DNA from: Paracoccaceae bacterium
Lineage (GTDB): Bacteria; Pseudomonadota; Alphaproteobacteria; Rhodobacterales; Rhodobacteraceae
DNA length: 12,972 bases
Direction: 5' to 3'
NCBI GenBank assembly: GCA_013214715.1
Contig: JABSSB010000033.1
Coordinates: forward strand, 1 to 12,972
Positions 1 through 7,872 of this stretch are shown here, piece by piece (the first letter of the stretch is position 1; each line of letters starts with the position of its first letter). Both the position numbers and the translations under genes were made by a program. Under the pieces are notes generated by a model. That model worked only from the letters and a program-made list of their open reading frames with translations, searched no databases and was not told the DNA's origin.

Positions 1-2462
1 GACGCGACAGGCTGACAGGGGGGCACGGCACGGATGAGTTGTCCGGAGGTGCCGATGCCGACACCCTGCTGGGTGAGGATGCCGATGACACGCTCAACGG
101 CGGCGCAGGCCATGATTACCTCTCCGGCGGTGCGGGTCTCGACCTGATTGAGGGCGGCACCGGCAATGACACACTGACAGGCGGCGCAGATGCGGATTGG
201 CTGATAGGCGGGGCCGATGCCGACCTTCTCAACGGCAATGATGGCCAAGACACGCTGGCAGGCGGAGACAGCGGCGATAGCCTGTTCGGCGATGACGGGG
301 ATGACAATCTCAGCGGCGATGGCGGGTCCGACAGCCTGAGCGGCGGCAACGGCGCCGATACGCTGGTCGGAGGTCCGGGTGACGATATTCTGAGCGGCGG
401 GTCCGACAAGGATGCGCTGTGGGGCGGCACGGGGGCAGACAGGTTAATCGGCGGAGGCGGATCGGATCGCCTGAACGGAGATAATGGGGATGACGATCTT
501 CGGGGCGAGAGTGGCGCGGACAGTCTTGAGGGCGGCGCGGACCGCGATACCCTGCTTGGCGGATCAGGCAATGACACGCTGGTCGGCGGGGATGACAATG
601 ACAGCCTTGCCGGAGGGTCGGATCACGACACGCTTTATGGCAGCGCGGGTGATGACCATATTTCCGGAGATGACGGGGATGACTGGCTGTCGGGGTCCAC
701 GGGGTCAGATACTCTGATCGGCGGCACGGGTCGTGATACGCTGCGCGGCGGCGCAGACGATGACCTGCTTCAGGGTGGCTCTGATGCGGATGAGCTGCAT
801 GGTGAGGCCGGGCGCGACCGCTTGGAGGGGGACGACGGGTCCGACAAGCTGGCAGGCGGCGACGGTGCGGATCACCTTCTGGGTGCGGCTGGCAATGACC
901 GTCTGGATGGCGGCTCTGGGGTGGATCGTCTTTTCGGTGGATCGGGCCGCGACAGCCTGATGGGGGGCGACGGCAGCGACAGTCTTCAAGGCAATGACGG
1001 AAATGACCTTCTAGATGGTCAGGATGGGGCGGACCGTCTTCTGGGCGGGACGGGAGCCGATACGCTGCGTGGTGGCGCCGAAGCGGATCATCTGGAGGGC
1101 GGGTCCGAGGGTGACCAGCTTTTTGGAGATGACGGGGGTGACCGGTTGGACGGGCAAGGTGGTGCAGATTTGCTGGATGGGGGCCCTGGCGGCGATACCC
1201 TGCTTGGCGCAGATGGCGATGACACGATCTATGGCGACGATGACAGTGATGAGCTCTTCGGCGGAAACGGGCTGGACGCACTCAATGGCGGCGACGGCGA
1301 TGATCAGCTGGACGGCGGTGCCGGAGACGACATTCTGAGAGGAAATACCGGTAAGGATCATCTGCTTGGCGGAGATGGCGCAGACCGGCTTTGGGGCGGG
1401 GACGGCGCCGACAGTTTGACCGGTGCGGATGGGGATGATGCGCTGAATGGTGGCAACGGGAAAGACAGCCTGCTTGGCGGGGATGGCGCAGACAGGCTGA
1501 AAGGCGGTGACGACAACGACACCCTGGACGGCGGAGAGGAGGACGATCGTCTTGAAGGTCAGGCCGGGGCTGATCAGTTGCTGGGCGGCGACGGGCAAGA
1601 CACGCTTGACGGCGGGGCCGATGCCGACCGGCTGCGCGGCGAGAGCGGTGACGACAGACTTTATGGCCGCGGAGAGAACGACCACCTGTATGGTGGCAGC
1701 GGAGATGACTGGCTGAATGGCAATAATGGAGATGACCAGCTTTGGGGCGGCAGCGGCACTGACAGGCTGACGGGAGGACCCGGCTCTGACCAGTTGAGCG
1801 GAGGCGGCGGTGACGACACGCTGCGTGGCGGCGAGGGCAAGGATATCCTGTTGGCCAATGGTGGCTTTGACCATGTCTATGGCGATCAGAGCGGGGATGT
1901 TCTGACCGTGACATCCGGGGCCGCCCTTCTTGATGGTGGGGCAGGAAATGACAGGCTGACGGGTCACCATAAGGCGGACAGCCTGTTCGGGGGCGACGGG
2001 AATGACAGCCTGAACGGCGGGGATGGCGATGACAGTCTGGCGGGACAGGCCGATCACGACGTGCTGCAGGGCGGTGGAGGTGATGACCGACTGGCCGGCG
2101 ATGCAGGTGAAGATGAGCTGAGCGGGGGCCAGGGCTCGGACCGTCTGAATGGTGGCAATGGCAAAGACCGCTTGGCGGGTGGCAGTGGCGCGGACTGGTT
2201 GGATGGGGGCGCAGGCGCAGATCGCATGACGGGCGGGCGCGGCGCAGATGTGTTTGTATTTTCTTCGGACAAGAAACTGGATGTGGTGACAGATTTCGAC
2301 ATCACCCGAGACCGGATCGCCCTGCCCGACGGTGCAAGATTCGATCAGCTGGACTTCATCAAATCGCGCAAAGACACCACGATCCAATGGGAAGAGTTGA
2401 GCCTGTTGGTCGAAGCGATCAAACCGGCCGCGCTACGCGACCCGGACCTGTTCGACATCTGA
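1..2462 (+). CDS. RTX repeat protein, C-terminal part (5' end outside window)
   Basis: This is the C-terminal part of a secreted calcium-binding RTX protein. The frame is already open at base 3 and the first codons read as RTX repeats, so the gene starts left of the window; the TTG at 39 is not a credible start. Repeats of the form G-G-x-G-x-D-x-L-x run without interruption to base 2258. A 67-residue tail follows (2259-2459), opening with FVFSSDKKLDVVTDFD and ending in DLFDI. Such tails cap the beta-roll and carry the uncleaved C-terminal signal for type I secretion (family knowledge). I see no cysteine, as usual for type I substrates. Each Gly/Asp repeat pair is expected to bind Ca2+ outside the cell and fold as a parallel beta-roll. 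No enzymatic domain is visible, so its job (adhesin, S-layer or biofilm protein, or the repeat tail of an enzyme) depends on the missing N-terminus. No T1SS genes are in the window. Confidence 0.93.
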   Translation, partial: RDRLTGGHGTDELSGGADADTLLGEDADDTLNGGAGHDYLSGGAGLDLIEGGTGNDTLTGGADADWLIGGADADLLNGNDGQDTLAGGDSGDSLFGDDGDDNLSGDGGSDSLSGGNGADTLVGGPGDDILSGGSDKDALWGGTGADRLIGGGGSDRLNGDNGDDDLRGESGADSLEGGADRDTLLGGSGNDTLVGGDDNDSLAGGSDHDTLYGSAGDDHISGDDGDDWLSGSTGSDTLIGGTGRDTLRGGADDDLLQGGSDADELHGEAGRDRLEGDDGSDKLAGGDGADHLLGAAGNDRLDGGSGVDRLFGGSGRDSLMGGDGSDSLQGNDGNDLLDGQDGADRLLGGTGADTLRGGAEADHLEGGSEGDQLFGDDGGDRLDGQGGADLLDGGPGGDTLLGADGDDTIYGDDDSDELFGGNGLDALNGGDGDDQLDGGAGDDILRGNTGKDHLLGGDGADRLWGGDGADSLTGADGDDALNGGNGKDSLLGGDGADRLKGGDDNDTLDGGEEDDRLEGQAGADQLLGGDGQDTLDGGADADRLRGESGDDRLYGRGENDHLYGGSGDDWLNGNNGDDQLWGGSGTDRLTGGPGSDQLSGGGGDDTLRGGEGKDILLANGGFDHVYGDQSGDVLTVTSGAALLDGGAGNDRLTGHHKADSLFGGDGNDSLNGGDGDDSLAGQADHDVLQGGGGDDRLAGDAGEDELSGGQGSDRLNGGNGKDRLAGGSGADWLDGGAGADRMTGGRGADVFVFSSDKKLDVVTDFDITRDRIALPDGARFDQLDFIKSRKDTTIQWEELSLLVEAIKPAALRDPDLFDI
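18..2258 (+). repeat. 83 tandem 27-bp RTX nonapeptide-coding units
   Basis: Parsed in steps of nine codons from base 18 (GGHGTDELS) to base 2258 (GGRGADVFV), the protein gives 83 complete units with no insertion or deletion. A further half unit lies to the left, cut by the window edge. Asp at position 6 is present in every unit except the one at 1908-1934 (VTSGAALLD). Gly at position 1 is lost only at 1854-1880 (ANGGFDHVY) and 1908-1934. Position 8 is hydrophobic throughout, mostly Leu. Neighbouring units differ in codon choice and at the variable positions, so this is an old diverged array under protein-level selection, not a recent DNA expansion. Confidence 0.93.
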
Positions 2463-2466
2463 CATG

Positions 2467-2497
2467 AAAAAAGGCCCGCCGCAGACAGCGGCAGGCC
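2467..2497 (-). terminator. Rho-independent terminator of sodB
   Basis: Read on the minus strand, the stem GGCCTGCCGC / GCGGCGGGCC (ten pairs, one of them G-T) encloses the loop TGTCT and is followed directly by six T. It begins 24 nt after the sodB stop codon and ends four bases from the RTX stop codon on the other strand. On the plus strand the same hairpin has no T-run after it, so it should serve mainly sodB, though the stem may also protect the RTX mRNA end. Confidence 0.88.
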
Positions 2498-2521
2498 CGG
2501 ACGTCTTAGCGCAATCGCGGA

Positions 2522-3121
2522 TTACATGCGCGAGGCGACATTTTCCCAGTTGACCAGATTGTCGAGGAAGTTCGACAGATAGGCCGGGCGCTTGTTGCGG
2601 AAATCAATGTAGTAGGAATGTTCCCACACATCACAGCCCAGCAACGCTGTCTGATTGAAGCACAGCGGGTTCACACCGTTTTCGGTCTTGGTCACAGCCA
2701 GCGAGCCATCGGCATTCTTCACCAGCCAGGCCCAGCCAGACCCAAATTGCCCTGCCCCGGCAGCCGAGAAGGCAGCTTTGAACTCATCAACCGAGCCAAA
2801 GCTTTCCACCAGAGCTTTTTCCAGCTCACCGGGCATGGCGCTGTCGCCGGGGCCCATCATTTCCCAGAATTGGTTGTGATTCCACAGCTGCGAAATGTTG
2901 TTAAAGATCCCGTTCTGGGCGACGGCATTTGCGTCATAGGTGCCCTTGATGATCTCTTCCATCGACTTGCCGTCCCATTCGGTTCCGGCAATCAGCTTAT
3001 TGCCATTGTCGACATAGGCCTTGTGGTGCAGATCGTGGTGATATTCCAGCGTTTCTGCCGACATGCCCTTGGCGGCCAATGCGTCATGAGCATATGGAAG
3101 ATCAGGAAGTTCAAAAGCCAT
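2522..3121 (-). CDS. sodB: Superoxide dismutase, Fe type
   Basis: Cytoplasmic enzyme converting superoxide to O2 and H2O2. The 199-residue product has the full Fe/Mn-SOD layout: N-terminal helical hairpin (MAFELPDLPY... LEYHHDLHH) and C-terminal alpha/beta domain. The four metal ligands are visible as H28 (EYHHD), H82 (WNHNQFW), D164 and H168 (DVWEHSYY). Gln78 in SQLWNH occupies the second-sphere position that is Gln in the Fe enzymes, and DVWEHSYYIDFRN also looks Fe-like, so I call it Fe-type; cambialistic metal use cannot be excluded. The ATG at 3121 is chosen because GGGGGAG (3129-3135) lies seven bases upstream; the longer TTG start at 3142 would put that ribosome site inside the gene. 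It is last in a minus-strand run, 81 nt after a secreted-protein gene, with its own candidate promoter and a strong terminator, so it may be transcribed alone. Length is normal for the family. Confidence 0.97.
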   Translation of the reverse strand: MAFELPDLPYAHDALAAKGMSAETLEYHHDLHHKAYVDNGNKLIAGTEWDGKSMEEIIKGTYDANAVAQNGIFNNISQLWNHNQFWEMMGPGDSAMPGELEKALVESFGSVDEFKAAFSAAGAGQFGSGWAWLVKNADGSLAVTKTENGVNPLCFNQTALLGCDVWEHSYYIDFRNKRPAYLSNFLDNLVNWENVASRM

Positions 3122-3155
3122 GATAAGGCTCCCCCGTGTCAAAGTTTCCCAACGC

Positions 3156-3184
3156 TACATGCGGCGGGGTGGCAGAGAGGTCAA
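3156..3184 (-). promoter_or_regulatory. Candidate sodB promoter
   Basis: On the minus strand TTGACC (3179-3184) is followed after 17 bases by CATGTA (3156-3161). The -35 matches consensus well; the -10 is poor, which is common in Rhodobacteraceae. It predicts a short leader of about 28 nt ahead of the sodB start, containing the GGGGGAG ribosome site. This is pattern recognition only. Confidence 0.4.
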
Positions 3185-3202
3185 GGCTTTGCCAACAATT
3201 CC

Positions 3203-3613
3203 TTACTGGTCGATCAGTTCACAGCGCCCCCGCCCCGACGACGTGTTGTCATAGGCAGGCAAAGCGGCGTTTATGGTGACGCGTTTGTTATCGGGCCTTA
3301 GGAAAGCACTGAAATTCACACGCGCTTCGCCACGGCTGCCGGGAGCGTCTTCGATTTTCCAGGAAAAAAGGTAGCTGCCGCCCGGGCGTTTTTCGAATTT
3401 CGCCTCGATCGGCTCACCAAAGACGTAATTCACCACACCATCAATCACGCGGGCGGTTCCGGCAACGTCATCGACCCAGAAAATCGCGCGGTCACCAATC
3501 CAGCTGCCCCTTGGGCCTTTGGAAAGATTACAATCGTATACCACGGGGGCTGCCAAGCCTGCACTGGACAATAGAGCCAACGCCGCTGCACCAAAAAATA
3601 CCTTCAAAGTCAT
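3203..3613 (-). CDS. Small secreted two-cysteine protein (paralog A), function unknown
   Basis: The product has 136 residues and begins with a clear Sec signal peptide: MTLK, a hydrophobic run from V5 to about L20, and an Ala-rich cleavage region (GLAAP, near residues 20-23). The mature part is about 114 residues, predicted mostly beta, and has two cysteines, C28 (VYDC) near its start and C131 (GRGRC) near its end, placed to form a periplasmic disulfide. It aligns along its whole length with the upstream neighbour at 3804-4205: the YDC opening, a VDD/VDK motif, GEP/GHP, a F-x-W strand followed by a x-x-P-x-x-x-G turn, an AF-(L/I) strand and the closing GRC. GAGGAGGG lies just ahead of the ATG at 3613, supporting this start. 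I do not recognise the family and assign no function. The 190 bases separating it from paralog B contain no convincing promoter or terminator. Confidence 0.85.
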   Translation of the reverse strand: MTLKVFFGAAALALLSSAGLAAPVVYDCNLSKGPRGSWIGDRAIFWVDDVAGTARVIDGVVNYVFGEPIEAKFEKRPGGSYLFSWKIEDAPGSRGEARVNFSAFLRPDNKRVTINAALPAYDNTSSGRGRCELIDQ

Positions 3614-3803
3614 CTCACCCTCCTCAAATTAAACAGTTATTTTCCACCGCGACCCGGATCAGGCCCACATACAGGAACCCTGCACACCCCTCCGGAAACC
3701 GGCAAGACATGTTCGAAAAAACTATGGAATACCGTACCTTTTTGGGGCCGATCCGACCAAAGGCGGATCACCTCTCAGCAAGGAGGCGTCGTCACCGGTC
3801 CGT

Positions 3804-4205
3804 CTATCTTGCGCCGCAGCGGCCCGTTCGGCGCGGGCCAACAAAGAAGGGCGACGAAGGTATCGTCGCTTCGACCCAATTGCTGCCAGTGCGCGCATTG
3901 ATGAATGCGTCATAAACAACGCGCACGCCACCGGTAGAGGTCGGCACGTTTTTAAGCTCCCATCGGAAAATCATGTTGCCGTTGGAGCGCAGATCGAGAT
4001 CTGTCACAACGGGATGGCCAATGAATTGCTTGATCATCGGATCGTAGACCGCGACCGTCAATGCGGACTTATCAACGGTAAAGCTATAGGCATTCATCAC
4101 CCAGCCCGGCCCACGCCCACCGCCCATCTGACAGTCATAGGTCACGGTTTCCGCCGACACTGCACCACCCGCCAACATCGCCAAACTGGCCAAAATCATC
4201 CGCAT
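3804..4205 (-). CDS. Small secreted two-cysteine protein (paralog B), function unknown
   Basis: The product has 133 residues with a signal peptide (MRMILASLAMLAGGAVSA, cleavage probably before ETVTYDC). The mature part resembles the downstream gene at 3203-3613 from end to end. C25 (TYDC) and C130 (TGRC) match C28 and C131 there. The start at 4205 is chosen because it gives a clean signal peptide and has AGGGAGGG just upstream; the longer reading frame to 4394 would bury the signal peptide and runs antisense-style through soxG. Only 49 bases separate it from the soxG stop codon, with no terminator, so read-through from the sarcosine oxidase operon is likely. It is exported, probably to the periplasm. 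Family not recognised; no catalytic motif seen. Confidence 0.85.
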   Translation of the reverse strand: MRMILASLAMLAGGAVSAETVTYDCQMGGGRGPGWVMNAYSFTVDKSALTVAVYDPMIKQFIGHPVVTDLDLRSNGNMIFRWELKNVPTSTGGVRVVYDAFINARTGSNWVEATIPSSPFFVGPRRTGRCGAR

Positions 4206-4254
4206 CGAACCCTCCCTTTCCGTGCGATCAAGTTTGACCAGCTGACGGTTTCGG

Positions 4255-4815
4255 TCAACTCCACAAATGCGGCTCGGATCCCGGCTGGGCTGCGACGCTG
4301 AGCAGATCAAAGACATATTGCGCGACAGACCGGAAGCAGATGACATGGAACACCCCGTCCTCAGTCTGCCACATCGCTGCCGGAACCTGCCCAAGATGGG
4401 ATCGGATCAACCGGCCCGGCCCAAAGGCTGCCGGCGACACATCCGCTGGACAAAGCTTGGCGAGAACCTCCCGCGCATTGGGGCCTTCGACTGCAAACAA
4501 GGCCCGAGCGTCGGATACATTGGTCACCATCGCGTGCTGACCAGATAATGCGTCGGCCAAAGCGTCGGCCTGTGTCGCAGCATCGGCATGGTCGCACAGC
4601 CACAACACCTCATCCGGTGACATCCAGGCCAATGTTCCGGCCTCGACCCCTCGCGCAGACGGGATCGTGCAGCCTGTCGCCTTGGTCACGGCAGCCGCAA
4701 AGCCTTTATCGGCCAGAGTGCCGCGGATGGTGATCATGCCGGCCAGACCACAGTCACGAATGGTGGCAATGCCCGAAAAACTGGCCTCGGCCAGGGCAGA
4801 GGTGACCTCAGACAT
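4255..4815 (-). CDS. soxG: Sarcosine oxidase, gamma subunit
   Basis: Smallest of the folate-fold subunits of heterotetrameric sarcosine oxidase; in known structures gamma packs against the alpha subunit and carries no cofactor of its own. The 186 residues are full length for the family. Recognisable segments are LAWMSPDEVLWL (62-73), DARALFAVEGPNAREVLAKL (102-121), the PxxFGPGRL segment (128-136) and the C-terminal FHVICFRSVAQYVFDLL (156-172), all typical of SoxG. The ATG at 4815 lies inside the end of soxA (8-nt overlap, shared ATGTCTGA) and has GGGGAG seven bases upstream, so translation should be coupled to soxA. It is the last sox gene; two small secreted-protein genes follow on the same strand. 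Confidence 0.93.
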   Translation of the reverse strand: MSEVTSALAEASFSGIATIRDCGLAGMITIRGTLADKGFAAAVTKATGCTIPSARGVEAGTLAWMSPDEVLWLCDHADAATQADALADALSGQHAMVTNVSDARALFAVEGPNAREVLAKLCPADVSPAAFGPGRLIRSHLGQVPAAMWQTEDGVFHVICFRSVAQYVFDLLSVAAQPGSEPHLWS

Positions 4816-7800
4816 TCTGCTTCTCCCCATCCTTGTCATAAAACACCGGATCGACGATCCGCGCCTGATAGGTTTTGTCATCCGTGCCGGGGAACTCCAA
4901 CACCTCGCCCATGCGATCGGGGCCATGCAGGACCAGCCCCATGGCGATCCCCTTGCCCAGCGTCGGCGAATGATAGGTCGAGGTGACGCGCCCCTGCATA
5001 TTGCGCTGACCATTGGCATTGCTGCCCTCGCCCACGGCATACGCCCCATCGGGCAGAACCGAACCGTCCAGCGTTTCCAGACCGACCAGCTTCCAACGCT
5101 CCGGATCGGTCATATGGCTGCGCTGCTGGGCGCGTTTGCCAAGATAGTCGTCTTTCTTTTTCGACAGCGCCCAATGCAGGCCGAGGTCTTGCGGGATGAC
5201 CGTGCCGTCGGTTTCATCACCGATCATGATGAACCCCTTTTCGGCCCGCATGATGTGCAGCGCTTCGGTGCCATAGGGCATGACACCAAATTCCTGCCCT
5301 GCCTCCATCAGAGCAGACCAGAAAGCCATGCCCTGACTGGCGGGCACGGCAATCTCATAGCTCAGTTCCCCCGAGAAGGAGATGCGATAGGCCCGGCAGT
5401 CAAATCCACCGATCTGCCCATCGGCCCAGGCCATGAAGGGCAGTGCCTCGGCCGAGACATCCATGCCGCCAAGCTTTTCGAGAACCTTGCGCGCATTTGG
5501 TCCGACCACAGCGACCTGCGCCAGCTGTTCGGTGACATTGGCGACATAGACCTTCCAATCCCACCATTCGGTCTGCAGCCATTCCTCCATATGGGCGTGG
5601 ATACGGTCTGCCCCACCTGTTGTGGTGTGGCACAGCCATGTATCCTCGTCGATGCGGGCGACAACGCCATCATCGATCAGGAACCCGTTTTCCGAACACA
5701 TCAACCCATAGCGACAGCGCCCGATCTTCAGGCTGCTCATCATATTGGTGTAAAGCATGTCGAGGAACTTGCCCGCGTCCGGCCCTTTCACGACCAGCTT
5801 GCCAAGGGTCGAGGCATCGAGCATCCCAAGATTGGTCCGCGTGTTGGTCACCTCGCGCATGACTGCGTCATGCACCTCTTCACCCGGACGAACAAAGGCG
5901 TAGGGTCGCCGCCAATGGCCCACCGGCTCCCAATCGGCGCCGTTCTGATCGTGCCAGTCATGCATTGGCGTGCGTCGGATCGGCTGGAACACTTTGGCGC
6001 GCGCCTCACCCGCAATGGCGCCCATCGAAATCGGCGTGTATGGGGGGCGGAACGTGGTGGTTCCGACCTGCGGGATCTCCTTGTTCAGCGCGCCAGCCAA
6101 AGTCGCGAGCCCATTGATATTGGAAAGCTTCCCCTGATCGGTCGCCATGCCCAGCGTTGTGTAGCGCTTGGTATGTTCAACGCTTTCATAACCTTCACGC
6201 GCGGCCAGCTGCACGTCTGACACTTTGACATCGTTCTGATAATCCAGCCAGGCCTTGGCGCGTAGCTCTGCCTTGGCTTGTGCCGGCATCATCCACACGG
6301 GTTCCAGAGCGGCTGGTGTTTCCGCCTCAACCTCGGGCGCGGGATGTGCCGTGCCGGTGGCCCCGGCAGCCTGCGCGGCGGCCAGACCTGCAGCCTGTGC
6401 ATTGGTCAAAACTTCGGCCAGCAACAGCGCCCCGTCCGCGCTGCCGGCACAGCGCACAAAACCCGCGCCATCCGCGCCCAAAGGCGGGCGTGCGGGGTCG
6501 GGGCGGAACATGGCTTCCGCCTCATCCCAGATCAGTTTGCCGCCGCAATGCGACCACAGGTGCACAACCGGAGACCACCCGCCCGACATGGCCACGGCAT
6601 CGGCTTCGACCTCTTCCATCGCGCCGCCCTGCCCGTTCTGCGCGCAGATACCAACCTTTTTGACGCGGGCGCCGCCCGACACCTTGCCGATGGCACGACC
6701 ATTATCGATGCGAATACCCATTTCGCGCGCCTGCGCGGCCAAGGCGCCACCGCCCATTTCGCGCGCATCCACAATGCGCAGAACGTCCAGACCGGCCTCT
6801 TTCAACGCAATAGCGGTGCGGTAGGCATCATCATTGTTCGTCGCCACGATCACGCGTTGCCCGACCGAGACACCCCAGTTGACCAGATAATCACGCATCG
6901 CGCTGGCCAGCATGACACCCGGCACATCATTGCCAGCAAAGGACACAGGCCGTTCAATCGCGCCGGTCGCCGTGACGACCTGTTTGGCGCGAATGCGCCA
7001 CAAGCGATGGCGCGGCCCGGTGCTGTCCGGCGCGTGATCGTTCAGACGTTCATAGCCGATGACATAGCCATGATCATAAACGCCCGCCCCCATGCAGCGT
7101 GTCCGCATGGTCACATTGGGCATCGTGCCCAGTTTTTCGACCAGCGCATCAATATGATCGGCCGCGCTTTGCCCGCCAATCGCGCCGCCATCCACCGGGG
7201 CGCGGCCGCCCCAATGCGCGGTCTGCTCCATCAAGAGCACCTGCGCCCCGGCCTCGGCCGCAGCCAAGGCCGCCTGCAACCCGGCTACGCCGCCGCCGAT
7301 CACCAGCACATCGGTATGGACGTGCAGATGCTCGTAAGTGTCGCCATCGCGATCCTTGGGCGCTTTGCCCAGACCGGCACTTTGGCGGATGAAGGGCTCA
7401 TAGATGTCCTTCCAGAAACTGCGCGGGTGGATGAACATCTTGTAATAGAAACCCGCAGGCAAGAACCGCGCGAGCGAATTGTTGATCGCGCCCACGTCAT
7501 ATTCAAGGCTGGGCCAGTGGTTCTGCGACGCAGCCTGAAGCCCGTCGAACAGTTCGGTCGTGGTGGCGCGCTGGTTCGGCTCGAAGGTTTGGCCTTCGCC
7601 CATATTCATCAGCGCATTGGGCTCTTCCGCGCCCGAGGCGACAATGCCGCGCGGGCGGTGATATTTGAAGCTGCGCCCAACCAGCATCTGGTCATTGGCC
7701 AAAAGGGCCGAGGCCAGCGTGTCACCCGCATGGCCCTTTAGGCTTTTGCCGTTGAACGTGAACGTGATCGGCGTGCTGCGATCAATCAGGCGACCGCCTT

Positions 7801-7819
7801 TGGCCAGTCTGGTGCTCAT
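4808..7819 (-). CDS. soxA: Sarcosine oxidase, alpha subunit
   Basis: Large subunit (1003 residues) of heterotetrameric sarcosine oxidase, which oxidises sarcosine to glycine and hands the methyl-derived carbon to tetrahydrofolate. Domains in order: an N-terminal ferredoxin-like domain (about 17-75, FTFNGKSLKGHAGDTLASAL) without the iron-sulfur cysteines, as usual here; a pyridine-nucleotide binding domain with G175-G-G-V-A-G180 and E198 at the end of the second strand; a second dinucleotide half (about 320-470); a linker; and a GCV_T/aminomethyltransferase-like folate domain from about 650 to the end (TNTRTNLGMLDAS, GFLIDDGVVARI). In characterised enzymes the alpha subunit binds NAD+ and the folate domain receives the imine carbon through an internal channel. 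The ATG at 7819 is preferred: GGAGG lies nine bases upstream and the sequence above it is not family-like. It overlaps soxG at its end. Confidence 0.97.
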   Translation of the reverse strand: MSTRLAKGGRLIDRSTPITFTFNGKSLKGHAGDTLASALLANDQMLVGRSFKYHRPRGIVASGAEEPNALMNMGEGQTFEPNQRATTTELFDGLQAASQNHWPSLEYDVGAINNSLARFLPAGFYYKMFIHPRSFWKDIYEPFIRQSAGLGKAPKDRDGDTYEHLHVHTDVLVIGGGVAGLQAALAAAEAGAQVLLMEQTAHWGGRAPVDGGAIGGQSAADHIDALVEKLGTMPNVTMRTRCMGAGVYDHGYVIGYERLNDHAPDSTGPRHRLWRIRAKQVVTATGAIERPVSFAGNDVPGVMLASAMRDYLVNWGVSVGQRVIVATNNDDAYRTAIALKEAGLDVLRIVDAREMGGGALAAQAREMGIRIDNGRAIGKVSGGARVKKVGICAQNGQGGAMEEVEADAVAMSGGWSPVVHLWSHCGGKLIWDEAEAMFRPDPARPPLGADGAGFVRCAGSADGALLLAEVLTNAQAAGLAAAQAAGATGTAHPAPEVEAETPAALEPVWMMPAQAKAELRAKAWLDYQNDVKVSDVQLAAREGYESVEHTKRYTTLGMATDQGKLSNINGLATLAGALNKEIPQVGTTTFRPPYTPISMGAIAGEARAKVFQPIRRTPMHDWHDQNGADWEPVGHWRRPYAFVRPGEEVHDAVMREVTNTRTNLGMLDASTLGKLVVKGPDAGKFLDMLYTNMMSSLKIGRCRYGLMCSENGFLIDDGVVARIDEDTWLCHTTTGGADRIHAHMEEWLQTEWWDWKVYVANVTEQLAQVAVVGPNARKVLEKLGGMDVSAEALPFMAWADGQIGGFDCRAYRISFSGELSYEIAVPASQGMAFWSALMEAGQEFGVMPYGTEALHIMRAEKGFIMIGDETDGTVIPQDLGLHWALSKKKDDYLGKRAQQRSHMTDPERWKLVGLETLDGSVLPDGAYAVGEGSNANGQRNMQGRVTSTYHSPTLGKGIAMGLVLHGPDRMGEVLEFPGTDDKTYQARIVDPVFYDKDGEKQNV

Positions 7820-7872
7820 GATTTTGCGCCTCCGGCGGGGGTATTTGGGAAGAGAAGAAAACGGGCGCTCAT
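7816..7872 (-). CDS. Possible 18-residue coupling ORF between soxD and soxA
   Basis: A short frame, MSARFLLFPNTPAGGAKS, fills the whole gap between soxD and soxA. Its ATG (7872-7870) overlaps the soxD stop as ATGA, and its TGA (7818-7816) overlaps the soxA ATG in the same way. The soxA ribosome site GGAGG (7829-7833) lies within its codons 14-15. Ribosomes finishing soxD could thus re-initiate here and deliver translation to the soxA start. Alternatively it is only a spacer with chance overlaps; the peptide itself need not have a role. Confidence 0.4.
   Translation of the reverse strand: MSARFLLFPNTPAGGAKS

Noticed and set aside
18..2258. Regularly spaced repeats as a CRISPR array or satellite DNA
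   Set aside because: The 27-bp periodicity is degenerate, has no unique spacers, and is fully explained by RTX nonapeptide codons in one open frame.
310..2387. Long antisense reading frames across the RTX array (for example 310-1281 and 1011-2387 on the minus strand)
   Set aside because: They are shadows of a G+C-rich 27-bp coding periodicity; their translations are low-complexity His/Arg/Pro or Ala/Val repeats with no family features.
3750..3769. Inverted repeat GATCCG/CGGATC as a terminator for the gene at 3804-4205
   Set aside because: The stem is only six pairs with an irregular inner part, and the minus-strand sequence after it is GGCCCCAAAAA, not a T-run.
4667..7741. Plus-strand frames of about 500 codons opposite soxA (4667-6220 and 6278-7741)
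   Set aside because: They lie wholly antisense to a gene with clear domains from end to end; high G+C keeps the opposite frame free of stops, and there is no ribosome site or recognisable domain.
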